From an uncultured Candidatus Melainabacteria bacterium (lineage in GTDB: Bacteria; Cyanobacteriota; Vampirovibrionia; Gastranaerophilales; Gastranaerophilaceae): a stretch of DNA of 22,620 nt. The stretch is taken from the NCBI GenBank assembly GCA_934747325.1, contig CAKVGW010000028.1, forward strand, positions 1 through 22,620, written 5' to 3'. The notes below the pieces were generated by a model that saw nothing but the letters and a program-made list of their open reading frames with translations, ran no database searches and was not told the DNA's origin. The number at the start of each line of letters is the position of its first letter. Within the stretch, counting starts at the first letter, position 1. A program made the position numbers and the translations under genes. This document shows positions 16,425 to 22,620 of this stretch, one piece after another.

Positions 16425-16496
16425 GGGCCTGTGGCGCAGCGGTAGCGCAGAGGACTCATAATCCTTTGGTCGTGGGTTCGAATCCCTCCGGGCCCA
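16425..16496 (+). tRNA. tRNA with CAU anticodon (probably tRNA-Ile2, otherwise tRNA-Met)
   Basis: Complete 72-nt cloverleaf: acceptor GGGCCTG / CGGGCCC, D stem GCGC / GCGC, anticodon stem GAGGA / TCCTT with loop CTCATAA, T loop TTCGAAT, discriminator A. CCA is not encoded. The T stem GTGGG / CCCTC has one T-T mismatch (50-64). The acceptor pairs C4-G69 and C5-G68 are those known to mark tRNA-Ile2 for lysidine modification by TilS in E. coli. The other CAU tRNA in this window has A-T pairs there. I therefore favour isoleucine (AUA codons), without certainty. Confidence 0.9.
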
Positions 16497-16504
16497 AATT
16501 TTAT

Positions 16505-16530
16505 AAAAGCCGGTCATAGACCGGCTTTTT
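16505..16530 (+). terminator. Terminator of the tRNA transcript
   Basis: AAAAGCCGGTC (16505-16515), loop ATA, GACCGGCTTTT (16519-16529) followed by T. A GC-rich stem with a T-run, eight bases after the tRNA. Confidence 0.9.
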
Positions 16531-16544
16531 AAATGCTTAAAATT

Positions 16545-16910
16545 TTAAATGTTAATAAACCTTAAAAACTCTTTTAAAAATCCCTTAAATCCATTTTGCC
16601 ATTTGTGAGAAGTACCATGATAGTATTCTTCATAATCAGCAACAATGTTTTTAGGCAAATTTTTCCCATTCACAAGAGTTTGAGCTATAAATTCCAAATA
16701 ATCGTCTTGTTCTTCTCTGTATTCAAAATCTTTATAGCGAATATCCTCGTCAGCTGCATAGTGCACAAGTGCGTGGTATGCGCATTCAATATCCTTGTCT
16801 TTTGTGTCAGGAAAAAGTGAAATTGCTTCTTTCACACTCTTTTGTTCTGTTAAAACGGCATAAATAAGTCTGCCGACAAATCTTCTGTTATTAAATGTAT
16901 TATTGTCCAT
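16545..16910 (-). CDS. Small acidic helical protein of unknown function, 121 aa
   Basis: I do not recognise the family. The protein is soluble and helical, with an acidic centre (DEDIRYKDFEYREEQDDYLE at about 54-73) and an aromatic, basic end (HKWQNGFKGFLKEFLRF). It has no cysteine pair, signal or membrane segment. The start codon lies six bases after the stop of the lipoprotein gene, so the two could share a transcript. It has no Shine-Dalgarno sequence, however, and a TTGACA / TATTAA promoter with a 17-bp spacer ends seven bases before its ATG. It may thus be translated from a leaderless mRNA. The position beside ftsZ gives no reliable clue to function. Confidence 0.7.
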   Translation of the reverse strand: MDNNTFNNRRFVGRLIYAVLTEQKSVKEAISLFPDTKDKDIECAYHALVHYAADEDIRYKDFEYREEQDDYLEFIAQTLVNGKNLPKNIVADYEEYYHGTSHKWQNGFKGFLKEFLRFINI

Positions 16911-16916
16911 ATTATA

Positions 16917-16945
16917 TTAATAAGGGTTTACTATCTTTATGTCAA
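16917..16945 (-). promoter_or_regulatory. Internal promoter giving a probable leaderless mRNA
   Basis: On the minus strand: perfect TTGACA (16945-16940), a 17-bp spacer and TATTAA (16922-16917), then six bases to the ATG at 16910. The boxes lie in the last codons and stop of the lipoprotein gene. The -10 box is only a four-of-six match, so chance cannot be excluded. Confidence 0.5.
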
Positions 16946-17162
16946 AATTGGGAGTTTTTGGCCCAAAATTCGCATCATATCTTAAGCGAGGTCCTTCAGA
17001 TAAATCTACTCTTCCAACATCTTTTGTTTTTTGCGGTTCAATATATTTTGCAAATCTTCTTTTCGCTTGTACCATTGTAGATTTTTCTTTTTTGATAGTA
17101 CACGCAGAAAAGAATAATAATGAAATTATTGATAAAATTAGAAGAGAACAAATTTTTTTCAT
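16917..17162 (-). CDS. Small lipoprotein, 81 aa
   Basis: A short exported lipoprotein. The N-terminus has two lysines, a hydrophobic stretch and a lipobox LFFSAC, so signal peptidase II should cut before C21 and leave a lipid-anchored peptide of about 60 residues. The mature part is basic at first (KKEKSTMVQAKRRFAKY) and ends in a Pro/Asn-rich, probably unstructured tail. No domain is recognised. The ATG at 17162 is supported by GAGG eight bases upstream. It is divergent from ftsZ and is followed after six bases by the 121-aa gene. Small lipoproteins of this kind often sit in the envelope as structural or assembly factors; nothing specific can be claimed here. Confidence 0.8.
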   Translation of the reverse strand: MKKICSLLILSIISLLFFSACTIKKEKSTMVQAKRRFAKYIEPQKTKDVGRVDLSEGPRLRYDANFGPKTPNFDIKIVNPY

Positions 17163-17380
17163 ATATAAATCCTCGAAAGCTAATTTATAATGTTATATTT
17201 TATCCAACTTGTGTCTTTTATTATTTTTATTGTTACATATATTAAGTTGAATTTTATCCTGCTAAAGAATGAAATTCTATTGATAAAAACATCGTCTAAG
17301 CCTTATGGATACATGGTTTCGTCATGTAAATTTATATTAAACTTTGCTCATTATAACTTTACATTTGATTCTATTTAAAA

Positions 17381-17409
17381 TAGTATGATAGTATAGTGGT
17401 ATAGTATAG
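17381..17409. repeat. TAGTAT microrepeat upstream of ftsZ
   Basis: TAGTAT is repeated with small spacers (TAGTATGA, TAGTATAGTGG, TATAGTATAG) just before the ftsZ ribosome-binding site. TATGAT (17384-17389) and TATAGT (17392-17397) are possible -10 boxes within it. A TTGATT at 17365-17370 is the nearest -35-like hexamer, at unconvincing spacings. The rest of the 269-bp divergent region shows nothing I can assign. Confidence 0.35.
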
Positions 17410-17431
17410 AAAAATAAAAAGAGGAATAATT

Positions 17432-18601
17432 GTGGACAATTTAGGACCAGATATTTTCGGAAGAAAAGATATTGAAAACATTCAATCATCAGATAATATG
17501 ACTCAACAACCTGCACCTGGAATCAGCCCTGCTAAGATTAAAGTTATCGGTGTTGGTGGTGGCGGCGGAAACGCTGTAAACAGAATGATTAAGTCAGGTT
17601 TGACAGGCGTAGAGTTCTGGTTGATGAATACAGACTTGCAAGTATTGCAATTCTCAACTTGTAAGAACAAAATTCAATTGGGTGCTAAGTTGACAAACGG
17701 TCTTGGTGCAGGCGGTGAACCTCAAGTTGGTGAAAAGGCTGCTGAAGAAGCACAACAAGAAATTACAAGCGCAATTGAAGGCGCAGATATGGTATTCGTA
17801 ACTGCCGGCATGGGTGGTGGTACCGGTACGGGTGCTGCTCCTGTAGTTGCTAAAATTGCTAAAGATTTGGGCATTTTAACAATCGGTGTTGTTACAAAAC
17901 CTTTCTCTTTTGAAGGTAAGAGAAGACAAAATCAAGCTCAACAAGGTCTTGAAAAATTAAGAGAATCAGTAGATGCTCTTATTGTTATTCCTAATGATAA
18001 ATTGTTAGATGTAGTAGATAGACGTGTATCACTTCAAGAATCATTCATCGTAGTTGATGAAGTTCTTTTAAGAGGTGTTCAAGGTATTTCAGACATCATC
18101 ACAATTCCTGGTTTAATCAACGTTGACTTTGCAGACGTTAAGAGTGTAATGGCTGCATCAGGTTCAGCTCTAATGGGTATCGGACGTGGTACAGGTGAAG
18201 GTAGAGCAATTGAAGCTGCGAAGATTGCTATCAATTCTCAACTTCTTGAAACTTCAATCAACGGCGCATCAGGTGTTATCGTAAATATTACTGGTGGTCC
18301 TGATATGACATTACACGAAGTAACCGATGCAACAAATATTATTAATGATGCTGTTCTTGATGATGCTAGAGTAATCATTGGTGCAGTAGTTGACGATAAT
18401 ATTCAAGGCGAAATTCAAATAACTGTAATTGCAACTGGTTTTGAACTAAAATCTCAATTGCCAATTGAAGAAAAAGTTGAAAATCGTTCAATTAGCGCAG
18501 CAGAATTTTTCTCAGGTGCATTCAATAATACACAACAACCAAAAGCACCTACAATGTCTAATTTCTCAGACATTCAAATTCCAGATTTCTTGCGTAAGTA
18601 A
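17432..18601 (+). CDS. ftsZ: Cell division protein FtsZ
   Basis: Tubulin-like GTPase that polymerises into the Z-ring at midcell and recruits the division machinery. The N-terminal extension of about 34 residues is unstructured. The nucleotide-binding core starts with [14 protein letters not shown] (39-52), and the tubulin signature GGGTGTG is at 128-134. The T7 loop region [12 protein letters not shown] supplies the acidic residues that complete the active site in the next subunit. The C-terminal peptide IQIPDFLRK is the conserved tail that binds membrane anchors such as FtsA, joined by a short linker. Length (389 aa) is normal. Start GTG at 17432 has GAGGA six bases upstream. It stands alone: no ftsA, ftsQ or mur gene is adjacent, so it is outside the classical dcw cluster. 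Confidence 0.98.
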   Translation: MDNLGPDIFGRKDIENIQSSDNMTQQPAPGISPAKIKVIGVGGGGGNAVNRMIKSGLTGVEFWLMNTDLQVLQFSTCKNKIQLGAKLTNGLGAGGEPQVGEKAAEEAQQEITSAIEGADMVFVTAGMGGGTGTGAAPVVAKIAKDLGILTIGVVTKPFSFEGKRRQNQAQQGLEKLRESVDALIVIPNDKLLDVVDRRVSLQESFIVVDEVLLRGVQGISDIITIPGLINVDFADVKSVMAASGSALMGIGRGTGEGRAIEAAKIAINSQLLETSINGASGVIVNITGGPDMTLHEVTDATNIINDAVLDDARVIIGAVVDDNIQGEIQITVIATGFELKSQLPIEEKVENRSISAAEFFSGAFNNTQQPKAPTMSNFSDIQIPDFLRK

Positions 18602-18620
18602 TTTGTGTAGAAGTTAATAT

Positions 18621-18650
18621 AAAAAACCGACTTTATATAAGTCGGTTTTT
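18621..18650. terminator. Terminator of ftsZ
   Basis: AAAAAACCGACTT, loop TATAT, AAGTCGGTTTTT with more T residues after it. Flanking A and T runs make it usable in both directions, so it can also end the leftward DUF2130 transcript. Confidence 0.88.
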
Positions 18651-18680
18651 TTATTTGTTTATAAATATCCAAAGGTTGAG

Positions 18681-18727
18681 GTAAGTGGGCTAGTCGGTTG
18701 GGCATACATGCCCAACATTCACTTTAC
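18681..18727. repeat. Stem-loop with perfect GTTGGGCAT palindrome
   Basis: GTTGGGCAT (18697-18705), AC, ATGCCCAAC (18708-18716) is perfect. An outer pair, GTAAGTG (18681-18687) with CACTTTAC (18720-18727), adds a bulged stem that includes the stop codon of the DUF2130 gene. No T-run follows. It looks like a REP-type repeat or an mRNA 3'-end stabiliser. Confidence 0.45.
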
Positions 18728-19962
18728 TTATCCTTCAACTCTTCAAACTTTGCAGCCATTGTCGGATTGTTTTTTGTTAGACGCTTAATACTCAAATCTT
18801 CCGCCTTGCTGTTTGCCAGTCGTAAGTTGTTTTCAGAAGACAACAACGCTTCTTTTGTTTTCTGTAAATGGTCGATAGTTTTATCTATTTCTTCAATCGC
18901 TTTTTGAAATTTTTCGCTGGCGAGTCTAAAGTTTCTTGAAAATTTGTCTTTAAAATCGTTCATTTCTGCTTCAAAATTTGATACATCAACATTTTGAGCT
19001 TTAATAATTTCAAGTTCGTGCTTGTATTCAAGTGAATTAGCGGCAGCGTTTCTTAAAAGTGTAATTATTGGTATAAAGAACTGTGGTCTTATGACGTACA
19101 TTTTAGGATAACGGTGTGACATGTCGACTATACCTGCATTGTACAATTCACTTTCCGGCTCAAGCAAAGACACTAAAACTGCGTATTCGCAATTTTTTTC
19201 ACGCCTGTCTTTATCTAATTCTTTTAAGAAATCTTCATTTTTTTTCTTTGTAGAAGTTGTGTCCATTTCGTTTTTCATCTCAAACATAATGGAAATAAAT
19301 TCAATTCCTTCGGCATCTTTGTCGCGATAAATGTAATCGCCTTTACTACCGGTTTTTGCGTCATTGTCTTTTTCAAAATACGCATTTTTAAATCCTGTTG
19401 CGCGCAATTGGTTAAATTCGATTTCACAATGTTGTTCTAAACTTTCACCAACCATTTTGGTTGATAATTTTGATTTAAAATCTTTGTAATGGGCAATTTC
19501 TTCTTCTTTAAATCGTAATTTCTCTTCGTATTGTTCTTTTAAAGATTGTTCTTTGAGTTGACATTCTTTTTCTGTTAAAGCTTTTTCGCCTCTAAGAGTA
19601 GCAATATGACTATCTTTTTCAGAAAGCTCCGTGTTAAGTTTGGTGATGAGTTTATTTATTTCAAGCTCTTTATCTTTATCAAAAGTTGCAAGCTTGTTTT
19701 TAAGTTCTGCAATTTCTTTGTCTTTTTTTACTTCAACTTCACTTAATTCGTTTTCTTTTTTGTTCAGTTTTTCGTTGAACATTTTTTCAGCTTCCAATTT
19801 TGCAAGCAGAATTGCACTTTCTTTTTCTGATTCAAATTGAGCTTCGCGATTTTGAATTTCTTTAGAAAATTCTTTATCTCTAACTTGTTTAACTATTGCA
19901 GAATAACCTGATTCATCTACCTGAAAAACTTCACCACACTTAGGACACTTAATTTCTTGCAT
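18724..19962 (-). CDS. DUF2130 domain coiled-coil protein
   Basis: A 412-aa cytoplasmic protein. The N-terminus has a short zinc-ribbon-like C6-x-x-C9 ([10 protein letters not shown]). A Lys/Glu-rich coiled coil spans about 25-165, followed by the DUF2130 core, with the stretches [40 protein letters not shown] and [15 protein letters not shown]; a second helical segment closes the protein. DUF2130 proteins resemble the restriction-endonuclease-like fold seen in RmuC-type proteins: here D and E-x-K (GDYIYRD, FEMKNE) could be the nuclease-type motif. That reading is inference. The ATG at 19962 has GGGG six bases upstream; a GTG at 19974 is in frame but overlaps that site. It stands alone, convergent with ftsZ. 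Confidence 0.85.
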   Translation of the reverse strand: MQEIKCPKCGEVFQVDESGYSAIVKQVRDKEFSKEIQNREAQFESEKESAILLAKLEAEKMFNEKLNKKENELSEVEVKKDKEIAELKNKLATFDKDKELEINKLITKLNTELSEKDSHIATLRGEKALTEKECQLKEQSLKEQYEEKLRFKEEEIAHYKDFKSKLSTKMVGESLEQHCEIEFNQLRATGFKNAYFEKDNDAKTGSKGDYIYRDKDAEGIEFISIMFEMKNEMDTTSTKKKNEDFLKELDKDRREKNCEYAVLVSLLEPESELYNAGIVDMSHRYPKMYVIRPQFFIPIITLLRNAAANSLEYKHELEIIKAQNVDVSNFEAEMNDFKDKFSRNFRLASEKFQKAIEEIDKTIDHLQKTKEALLSSENNLRLANSKAEDLSIKRLTKNNPTMAAKFEELKDK

Positions 19963-20002
19963 TGCATACCCCACAAATTAAAATAAAAAAAGGACAAAAA
20001 AA

Positions 20003-20048
20003 TAGCAAAGGAGAGACTCGAACTCTCGACCTCTCGGACTGTGCCGAA
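20003..20048 (-). pseudogene. Broken tRNA-Met copy (3' part only)
   Basis: These 46 bases repeat the 3' part of the intact tRNA at 20192-20265 almost exactly. From the discriminator to the anticodon stem, 34 of the first 35 bases agree. The stem pair TTCGG / CCGAG is kept, but the loop is CACAGT (six bases) instead of CTCATAC. The D arm and 5' acceptor strand are absent. In their place is a hairpin, AACAAAAGTTACCC / GGGTAAGTTTTGTT with one mismatch (about 20047-20079). It cannot be a functional tRNA. It may be an integration scar or a decayed tandem copy. Confidence 0.7.
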
Positions 20049-20191
20049 ACAAAAGTTACCCCAATGGGTAAGTTTTGTTGAGAGGGAGTTGAACGCTACA
20101 AGAGGGATGTGTGAATACTTGGAGCACATACCGATTGTGTTCTTTTTAAAGAACTTGCGTTTTGCGAATCACCCGAGAAAAGATAAAAAAA

Positions 20192-20265
20192 TAGCAAGGG
20201 AGAGACTCGAACTCTCGACCTCTCGGGTATGAGCCGAACGCTCTAGCCAGCTGAGCTACCTTGCC
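20192..20265 (-). tRNA. tRNA-Met (CAU), elongator type
   Basis: Complete 74-nt cloverleaf on the minus strand: acceptor GGCAAGG / CCTTGCT, D stem GCTC / GAGC, anticodon stem TTCGG / CCGAG with loop CTCATAC, T stem GAGAG / CTCTC with loop TTCGAGT, discriminator A. CCA is not encoded. The first pair would be G1-U72. It lacks the three G-C anticodon-stem pairs of an initiator and has A-T at positions 4-69 and 5-68, unlike the other CAU tRNA here, so elongator methionine is most likely. A T-run follows the 3' end. Confidence 0.92.
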
Positions 20266-20344
20266 ATAATTTTATTATTTAATTGTCACCAGTTAATCAT
20301 CTCATAAACAATTTTAAATTTCAAGTGGTGCGTTGTTTACTAAA

Positions 20345-20369
20345 AAGGATGACTTATTTAGTCATCCTT
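20345..20369 (-). terminator. Terminator of the small membrane protein gene
   Basis: AAGGATGACT (20345-20354), loop TATTT, AGTCATCCTT (20360-20369). On the minus strand the stem is followed by TTTTTAG, ten bases downstream of the stop at 20379. Confidence 0.85.
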
Positions 20370-20378
20370 ATATTTTAA

Positions 20379-20702
20379 TTAATCGTCAATTTCCGGTTGT
20401 TCTGCTTTTGGAGGAAATTTCTTCTTTGCGTGTTCTTTGTCAAATTTTTTATGGAAATCGCCCCTTACGTCTCTATCAAAATGCTGTGGTCCGAAATCAG
20501 GTCTTACCATTTGATGGCATGGGCAAGGCATTGGCATAGGTGCTGGCATTGGTGGTTTATTTAGTGCTGCAAATAAACTTAGTGCTAAAAACGCACCGAC
20601 AAATGTTCCTGCTGAAACTACTACGAATTTTTTAAAGTATTTGTTTTGGCATAAGCATTTGCATTCTTTTTGTTCTTCTACAATTTTGTTTTCATCTGTC
20701 AT
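20379..20702 (-). CDS. Small membrane protein with Cys and Met/Pro/His-rich tails
   Basis: A 107-aa protein with a single membrane helix (about 25-47). A cysteine cluster C14-K-C16-L-C18 lies on the probable cytoplasmic side, because KYFKKF precedes the helix. Outside is a tail with PMPAPMPMPCPCHQM (51-65), then several histidines among acidic and basic residues. Met, Cys and His in this density suggest a soft-metal site (copper or similar), but no named family is recognised. The ATG at 20702 is supported by AAGGAG seven bases upstream. It is divergent from the C_GCAxxG_C_C gene and close to the thioredoxin/CcdA operon, which hints at redox or metal handling in the envelope. That link is inference. 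Confidence 0.7.
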   Translation of the reverse strand: MTDENKIVEEQKECKCLCQNKYFKKFVVVSAGTFVGAFLALSLFAALNKPPMPAPMPMPCPCHQMVRPDFGPQHFDRDVRGDFHKKFDKEHAKKKFPPKAEQPEIDD

Positions 20703-20746
20703 AATTTACTCTCCTTTTAACTTACATTTTTATAACGAAATTAATT

Positions 20747-20774
20747 TTGTTTTTGTTCAATTTAGTTGTAAAAT
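20747..20774 (+). promoter_or_regulatory. Promoter giving a probable leaderless mRNA (C_GCAxxG_C_C gene)
   Basis: TTGTTT (20747-20752), a 16-bp spacer and TAAAAT (20769-20774). The -10 box ends seven bases before the A of the ATG at 20781. No Shine-Dalgarno sequence is present. Confidence 0.45.
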
Positions 20775-20780
20775 ATTTTT

Positions 20781-21224
20781 ATGGGTATTTATTCAGAAAA
20801 AGCTGCGAATAATTTTAGAGAAGGTTATAACTGTGCGCAATCTGTGCTTTTGGCTTTTGCAAATAAAGTCGGATTAAAAGAAGATGAAGCTTTAAAACTT
20901 GCATCATCTTTTGGCGGCGGCATGGGACGACTTAGAGAAGTTTGTGGTGCTGTTAGTGCCATGTTTATGATTGCAGGAATTTTAAAGGGTTATACAGAGC
21001 CTAATAATGATGTTGTCAAAGCTGATCACTATAAACTTATTCAAGATTTAGCAGCTGAATTTAAATCAAAGCATAATACTATAATCTGTCGTGAACTTTT
21101 GGGTTTGGATGGAACTGAATTCTCACCGATTCCATCGGCGAGGACAGATGAGTATTATAAAGAACGTCCATGTGAAGAGTTTATTAAATGTGCGGCTGAG
21201 ATTGTTGAAGAGGAATTGATTTAG
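20781..21224 (+). CDS. C_GCAxxG_C_C family protein (predicted redox protein)
   Basis: A 147-aa soluble protein of the C_GCAxxG_C_C family, which has an unassigned but probably redox or metal-linked function. The family pattern is visible: FREGYNCAQSVLLAF with C18, SSFGGGMGR (42-50), VCGAVSAM with C55, then C103, C131 and C137. All five conserved cysteine positions appear filled; the usual GAxxG reads GAVSA. Length is normal. The upstream region has a -10 box seven bases before the ATG and no ribosome-binding site, so translation may start on a leaderless mRNA. It converges with ccdA, with 21 bp between the stops and no visible hairpin. Confidence 0.88.
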   Translation: MGIYSEKAANNFREGYNCAQSVLLAFANKVGLKEDEALKLASSFGGGMGRLREVCGAVSAMFMIAGILKGYTEPNNDVVKADHYKLIQDLAAEFKSKHNTIICRELLGLDGTEFSPIPSARTDEYYKERPCEEFIKCAAEIVEEELI

Positions 21225-21245
21225 GGTATTATCAACTTCCCCCAT

Positions 21246-21956
21246 TTAAACCAATGGTGCAAACGTTTTGTAATATAAATAAATTGCAACAAATATCAAT
21301 AACGCTCCGCTTATCTTCATTAAAACGTTTGTATATCCGGAAAGTTTTTTAAGATTTTTTATGCTTGAAGTGAAGATACCTGCAATAATTAAAATTAATC
21401 CTTGACCTAAAGCGAATAAAAATAACATAAATATTGCAGCAAGCAGATTTTTGCCGATAGCGGCAAACGCCATAATCCCTGCTAAAATTGGAGTCGAGCA
21501 AGGTGTTCCTGCAAGCGCAAACACAATCCCTAAAAGTATTGGATATAAAAACAGAGAGTTTGTAGAATTTACGGGCATGGCTTTAATGACAACCGGCATT
21601 TCGAAATCCAATAGTCCTGTGATTTTGAGTCCCATTACCATTAATAGGGATGCCATAATCAGTGTAAAATATCCGCCAAAAGCTGATGCAAAAACGCTTC
21701 CCGTCACTGCACAAAGGATTCCTATAATTGAAAAAACAATTGCCGTTCCGAATATAAAGAAGCATAATTGAATAAAAGTTCTGAAAGGTGTTTCTTTAGA
21801 ATATCCACCGACATATCCGATAATAAGCGGCAACATAGCAAGTGAACAAGGTGAAATTGATGCAATCACACCGCCTGCAAAAGAAGCGAAAAACATCAAA
21901 AGCCATATTTGTGAACTTGAAGTTCCTGCTGAAAAAATTTGTACTAAATTATCCAT
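21246..21956 (-). CDS. CcdA-type transmembrane thiol-disulfide transporter
   Basis: A 236-aa integral membrane protein with about six helices, of the CcdA / DsbD-gamma family. These proteins pass reducing power from cytoplasmic thioredoxin across the inner membrane to periplasmic thiol proteins. The two redox cysteines are in their family positions: C37 in SISPCSLAMLP (helix 1) and C153 in GTPCSTPIL (helix 4). The gene overlaps the thioredoxin-like gene upstream by eight bases, so the two are translated in coupling and the thioredoxin-like protein is its likely direct partner. Cytochrome c assembly genes are not visible here, so the final target (cytochrome c maturation, disulfide repair or peroxide defence) is open. 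Confidence 0.93.
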   Translation of the reverse strand: MDNLVQIFSAGTSSSQIWLLMFFASFAGGVIASISPCSLAMLPLIIGYVGGYSKETPFRTFIQLCFFIFGTAIVFSIIGILCAVTGSVFASAFGGYFTLIMASLLMVMGLKITGLLDFEMPVVIKAMPVNSTNSLFLYPILLGIVFALAGTPCSTPILAGIMAFAAIGKNLLAAIFMLFLFALGQGLILIIAGIFTSSIKNLKKLSGYTNVLMKISGALLIFVAIYLYYKTFAPLV

Positions 21957-22341
21957 TGATTAACTCTTTCAAATAATTTTCTAAAATCTGCGGTTGCATA
22001 GAGCCCTCTATACGTCTTTTAATGTTTCCATCAGAGTCTTTGAAAACAGTAGTAGGAACAAGTTTGACATCATGTTTTCTAATTAAATCACGAGTAGCGT
22101 TATCTTTTTGCGTAACATCAATTTTTCTCAATGTAATATCTCTGTTGTATTGAGGAAAAACTTCATCAAAAACTTTTTCCAATTCTTGACACTCATAACA
22201 CATTGGGGATGCAAATTTAATAACTTCTGCGCCGTTTGTCGCAATTGCAGGCGGTGTTGTAAGTTTATCTCTTGTTAAGCCCCAATAAACTGCAAGTGGT
22301 ACAAGAAAAATAGCTAAAATAATAAAAATATTTTTATTCAT
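21949..22341 (-). CDS. Membrane-anchored thioredoxin-like protein
   Basis: A 130-aa thioredoxin-fold protein exported to the outer face of the inner membrane by an N-terminal anchor (about 4-22). The redox motif is C48-Y-E-C51 in FASPMCYECQELEK, and the cis-proline loop VPTTVF has P96. CYEC is an uncommon dithiol sequence, so its redox potential cannot be guessed. I chose the ATG at 22341 because GGAG lies five bases upstream and the N-terminus is then a clean membrane anchor; a longer in-frame reading to 22449 adds 36 residues without a ribosome-binding site. Paired with ccdA by an eight-base overlap, it should receive electrons from CcdA and reduce periplasmic disulfides. Confidence 0.9.
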   Translation of the reverse strand: MNKNIFIILAIFLVPLAVYWGLTRDKLTTPPAIATNGAEVIKFASPMCYECQELEKVFDEVFPQYNRDITLRKIDVTQKDNATRDLIRKHDVKLVPTTVFKDSDGNIKRRIEGSMQPQILENYLKELING

Positions 22342-22461
22342 AAAATCTCCTTTTTTTACTCTACCATAGAATAGCGCAATAAGGAAAATATAAAATTGTT
22401 TGAGTGGGTGATTTATTAAAGGTATGGAGTAAAGATTTGGTGTTAGCATAATAAATTGATA

Positions 22462-22620
22462 TTACTCGTGCATTTCTGCCAGAACATCTTCAAACACTCC
22501 GCTCCAGTCGTTTTGTTTGTGTTGGCGGAAAAGTTTTACGCTGTCGTACCAATCGCAAACGCTTAAATCGGTGTGCCATCTCCAATTAACTTCGTAAGGC
22601 AAAAGCACCCAACAAGGAAT
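22462..22620 (-). CDS. C-terminal end of a probable TPR/glycosyltransferase-like protein (partial)
   Basis: An open frame enters from the right edge and stops at 22462, giving 52 residues. The stretch WVLLPYEVNWRWH, then WYDSVKLFRQHKQNDWSGVF, matches the C-terminal wording (LP....WRW, WY.S.+LFRQ....DW..V) of large TPR proteins with a GT-B glycosyltransferase-like domain. Most of the gene is outside the window, so the call rests on this short tail. It runs in the same direction as the thioredoxin-like gene, 120 bp upstream. Confidence 0.6.
   Translation of the reverse strand: MPCWVLLPYEVNWRWHTDLSVCDWYDSVKLFRQHKQNDWSGVFEDVLAEMHE

Noticed and set aside
16299..16517. Leftward 72-aa ORF containing WARRDSNPRPKDYESSALP
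   Set aside because: It is the antisense translation of the CAU tRNA, a well-known annotation artefact, and the rest covers the foldable non-coding island.
17163..17431. Possible small genes in the divergent region upstream of ftsZ
   Set aside because: The open frames present are AT-rich, lack initiation signals and show no family resemblance.
20041..20232. Rightward 63-aa ORF ending RERLELSTSRV
   Set aside because: Its end is the antisense of tRNA-Met and its start lies in the broken tRNA copy; no ribosome-binding site.
20269..20296. TTAACT-16-TAAAAT as promoter of tRNA-Met (minus strand)
   Set aside because: The predicted start would fall inside the tRNA, leaving no 5' leader for processing.
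22342..22449. Longer N-terminus for the thioredoxin-like protein
   Set aside because: The extension lacks a ribosome-binding site and would bury the membrane anchor, while ATG 22341 has GGAG at good spacing.

Overview
The window is AT-rich chromosomal DNA with housekeeping genes and short intergenic repeats. I see no phage, transposase, CRISPR or plasmid genes. A Gram-negative-type envelope is suggested by an AsmA-like giant protein, a class A penicillin-binding protein, a lipoprotein and a CcdA/thioredoxin pair. Together with the AT bias, the two tRNAs without an encoded CCA tail and the style of the lineage-specific proteins, this recalls the non-photosynthetic cyanobacterial relatives (Gastranaerophilales / Melainabacteria). 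That placement is an inference from general familiarity, not a proof.

Layout. 1-1600: a leftward helical protein of unknown function, with two near-identical palindromes beyond its 3' end. 1700-5600: rubrerythrin (+) converges on a leftward pair, penicillin-binding protein 1A followed by a stand-alone, apparently inactive relative of the PurH formyltransferase domain. A 272-bp element with inverted ends lies between the convergent genes and overlaps both stop codons. 5600-7800: a repeat element, then a YkgJ-type cysteine-cluster protein, a ketopantoate-reductase-like enzyme and a CMP-sugar synthetase on the + strand. 7840-9800: accD-accA, with its own promoter and a strong terminator, supplying the carboxyltransferase of acetyl-CoA carboxylase. 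9860-16110: a histidine-rich protein of unknown function (+), then a leftward TPR protein and an AsmA-like protein. 16290-16530: a GC-rich, foldable segment, a CAU-anticodon tRNA and its terminator. 16545-17162: a leftward lipoprotein and a small protein of unknown function. 17432-18650: ftsZ with terminator. 18724-19962: a DUF2130 coiled-coil protein. 20000-20265: tRNA-Met and a broken copy of its 3' part. 20379-22341: a small metal-binding-like membrane protein, a C_GCAxxG_C_C protein and a thioredoxin-like/CcdA operon. The right edge cuts the C-terminal end of a probable TPR-linked glycosyltransferase-like protein.

The most interesting signals are: (1) the degenerate AICAR-formyltransferase homologue that has lost its active-site motifs; (2) three genes whose -10 box ends exactly seven bases before the A of the ATG and which lack a Shine-Dalgarno sequence, which suggests leaderless mRNAs; (3) a hairpin between the Shine-Dalgarno sequence and the start codon of accD; (4) a foldable GC-rich island beside a tRNA; (5) a tRNA 3'-part duplication that resembles an integration scar.
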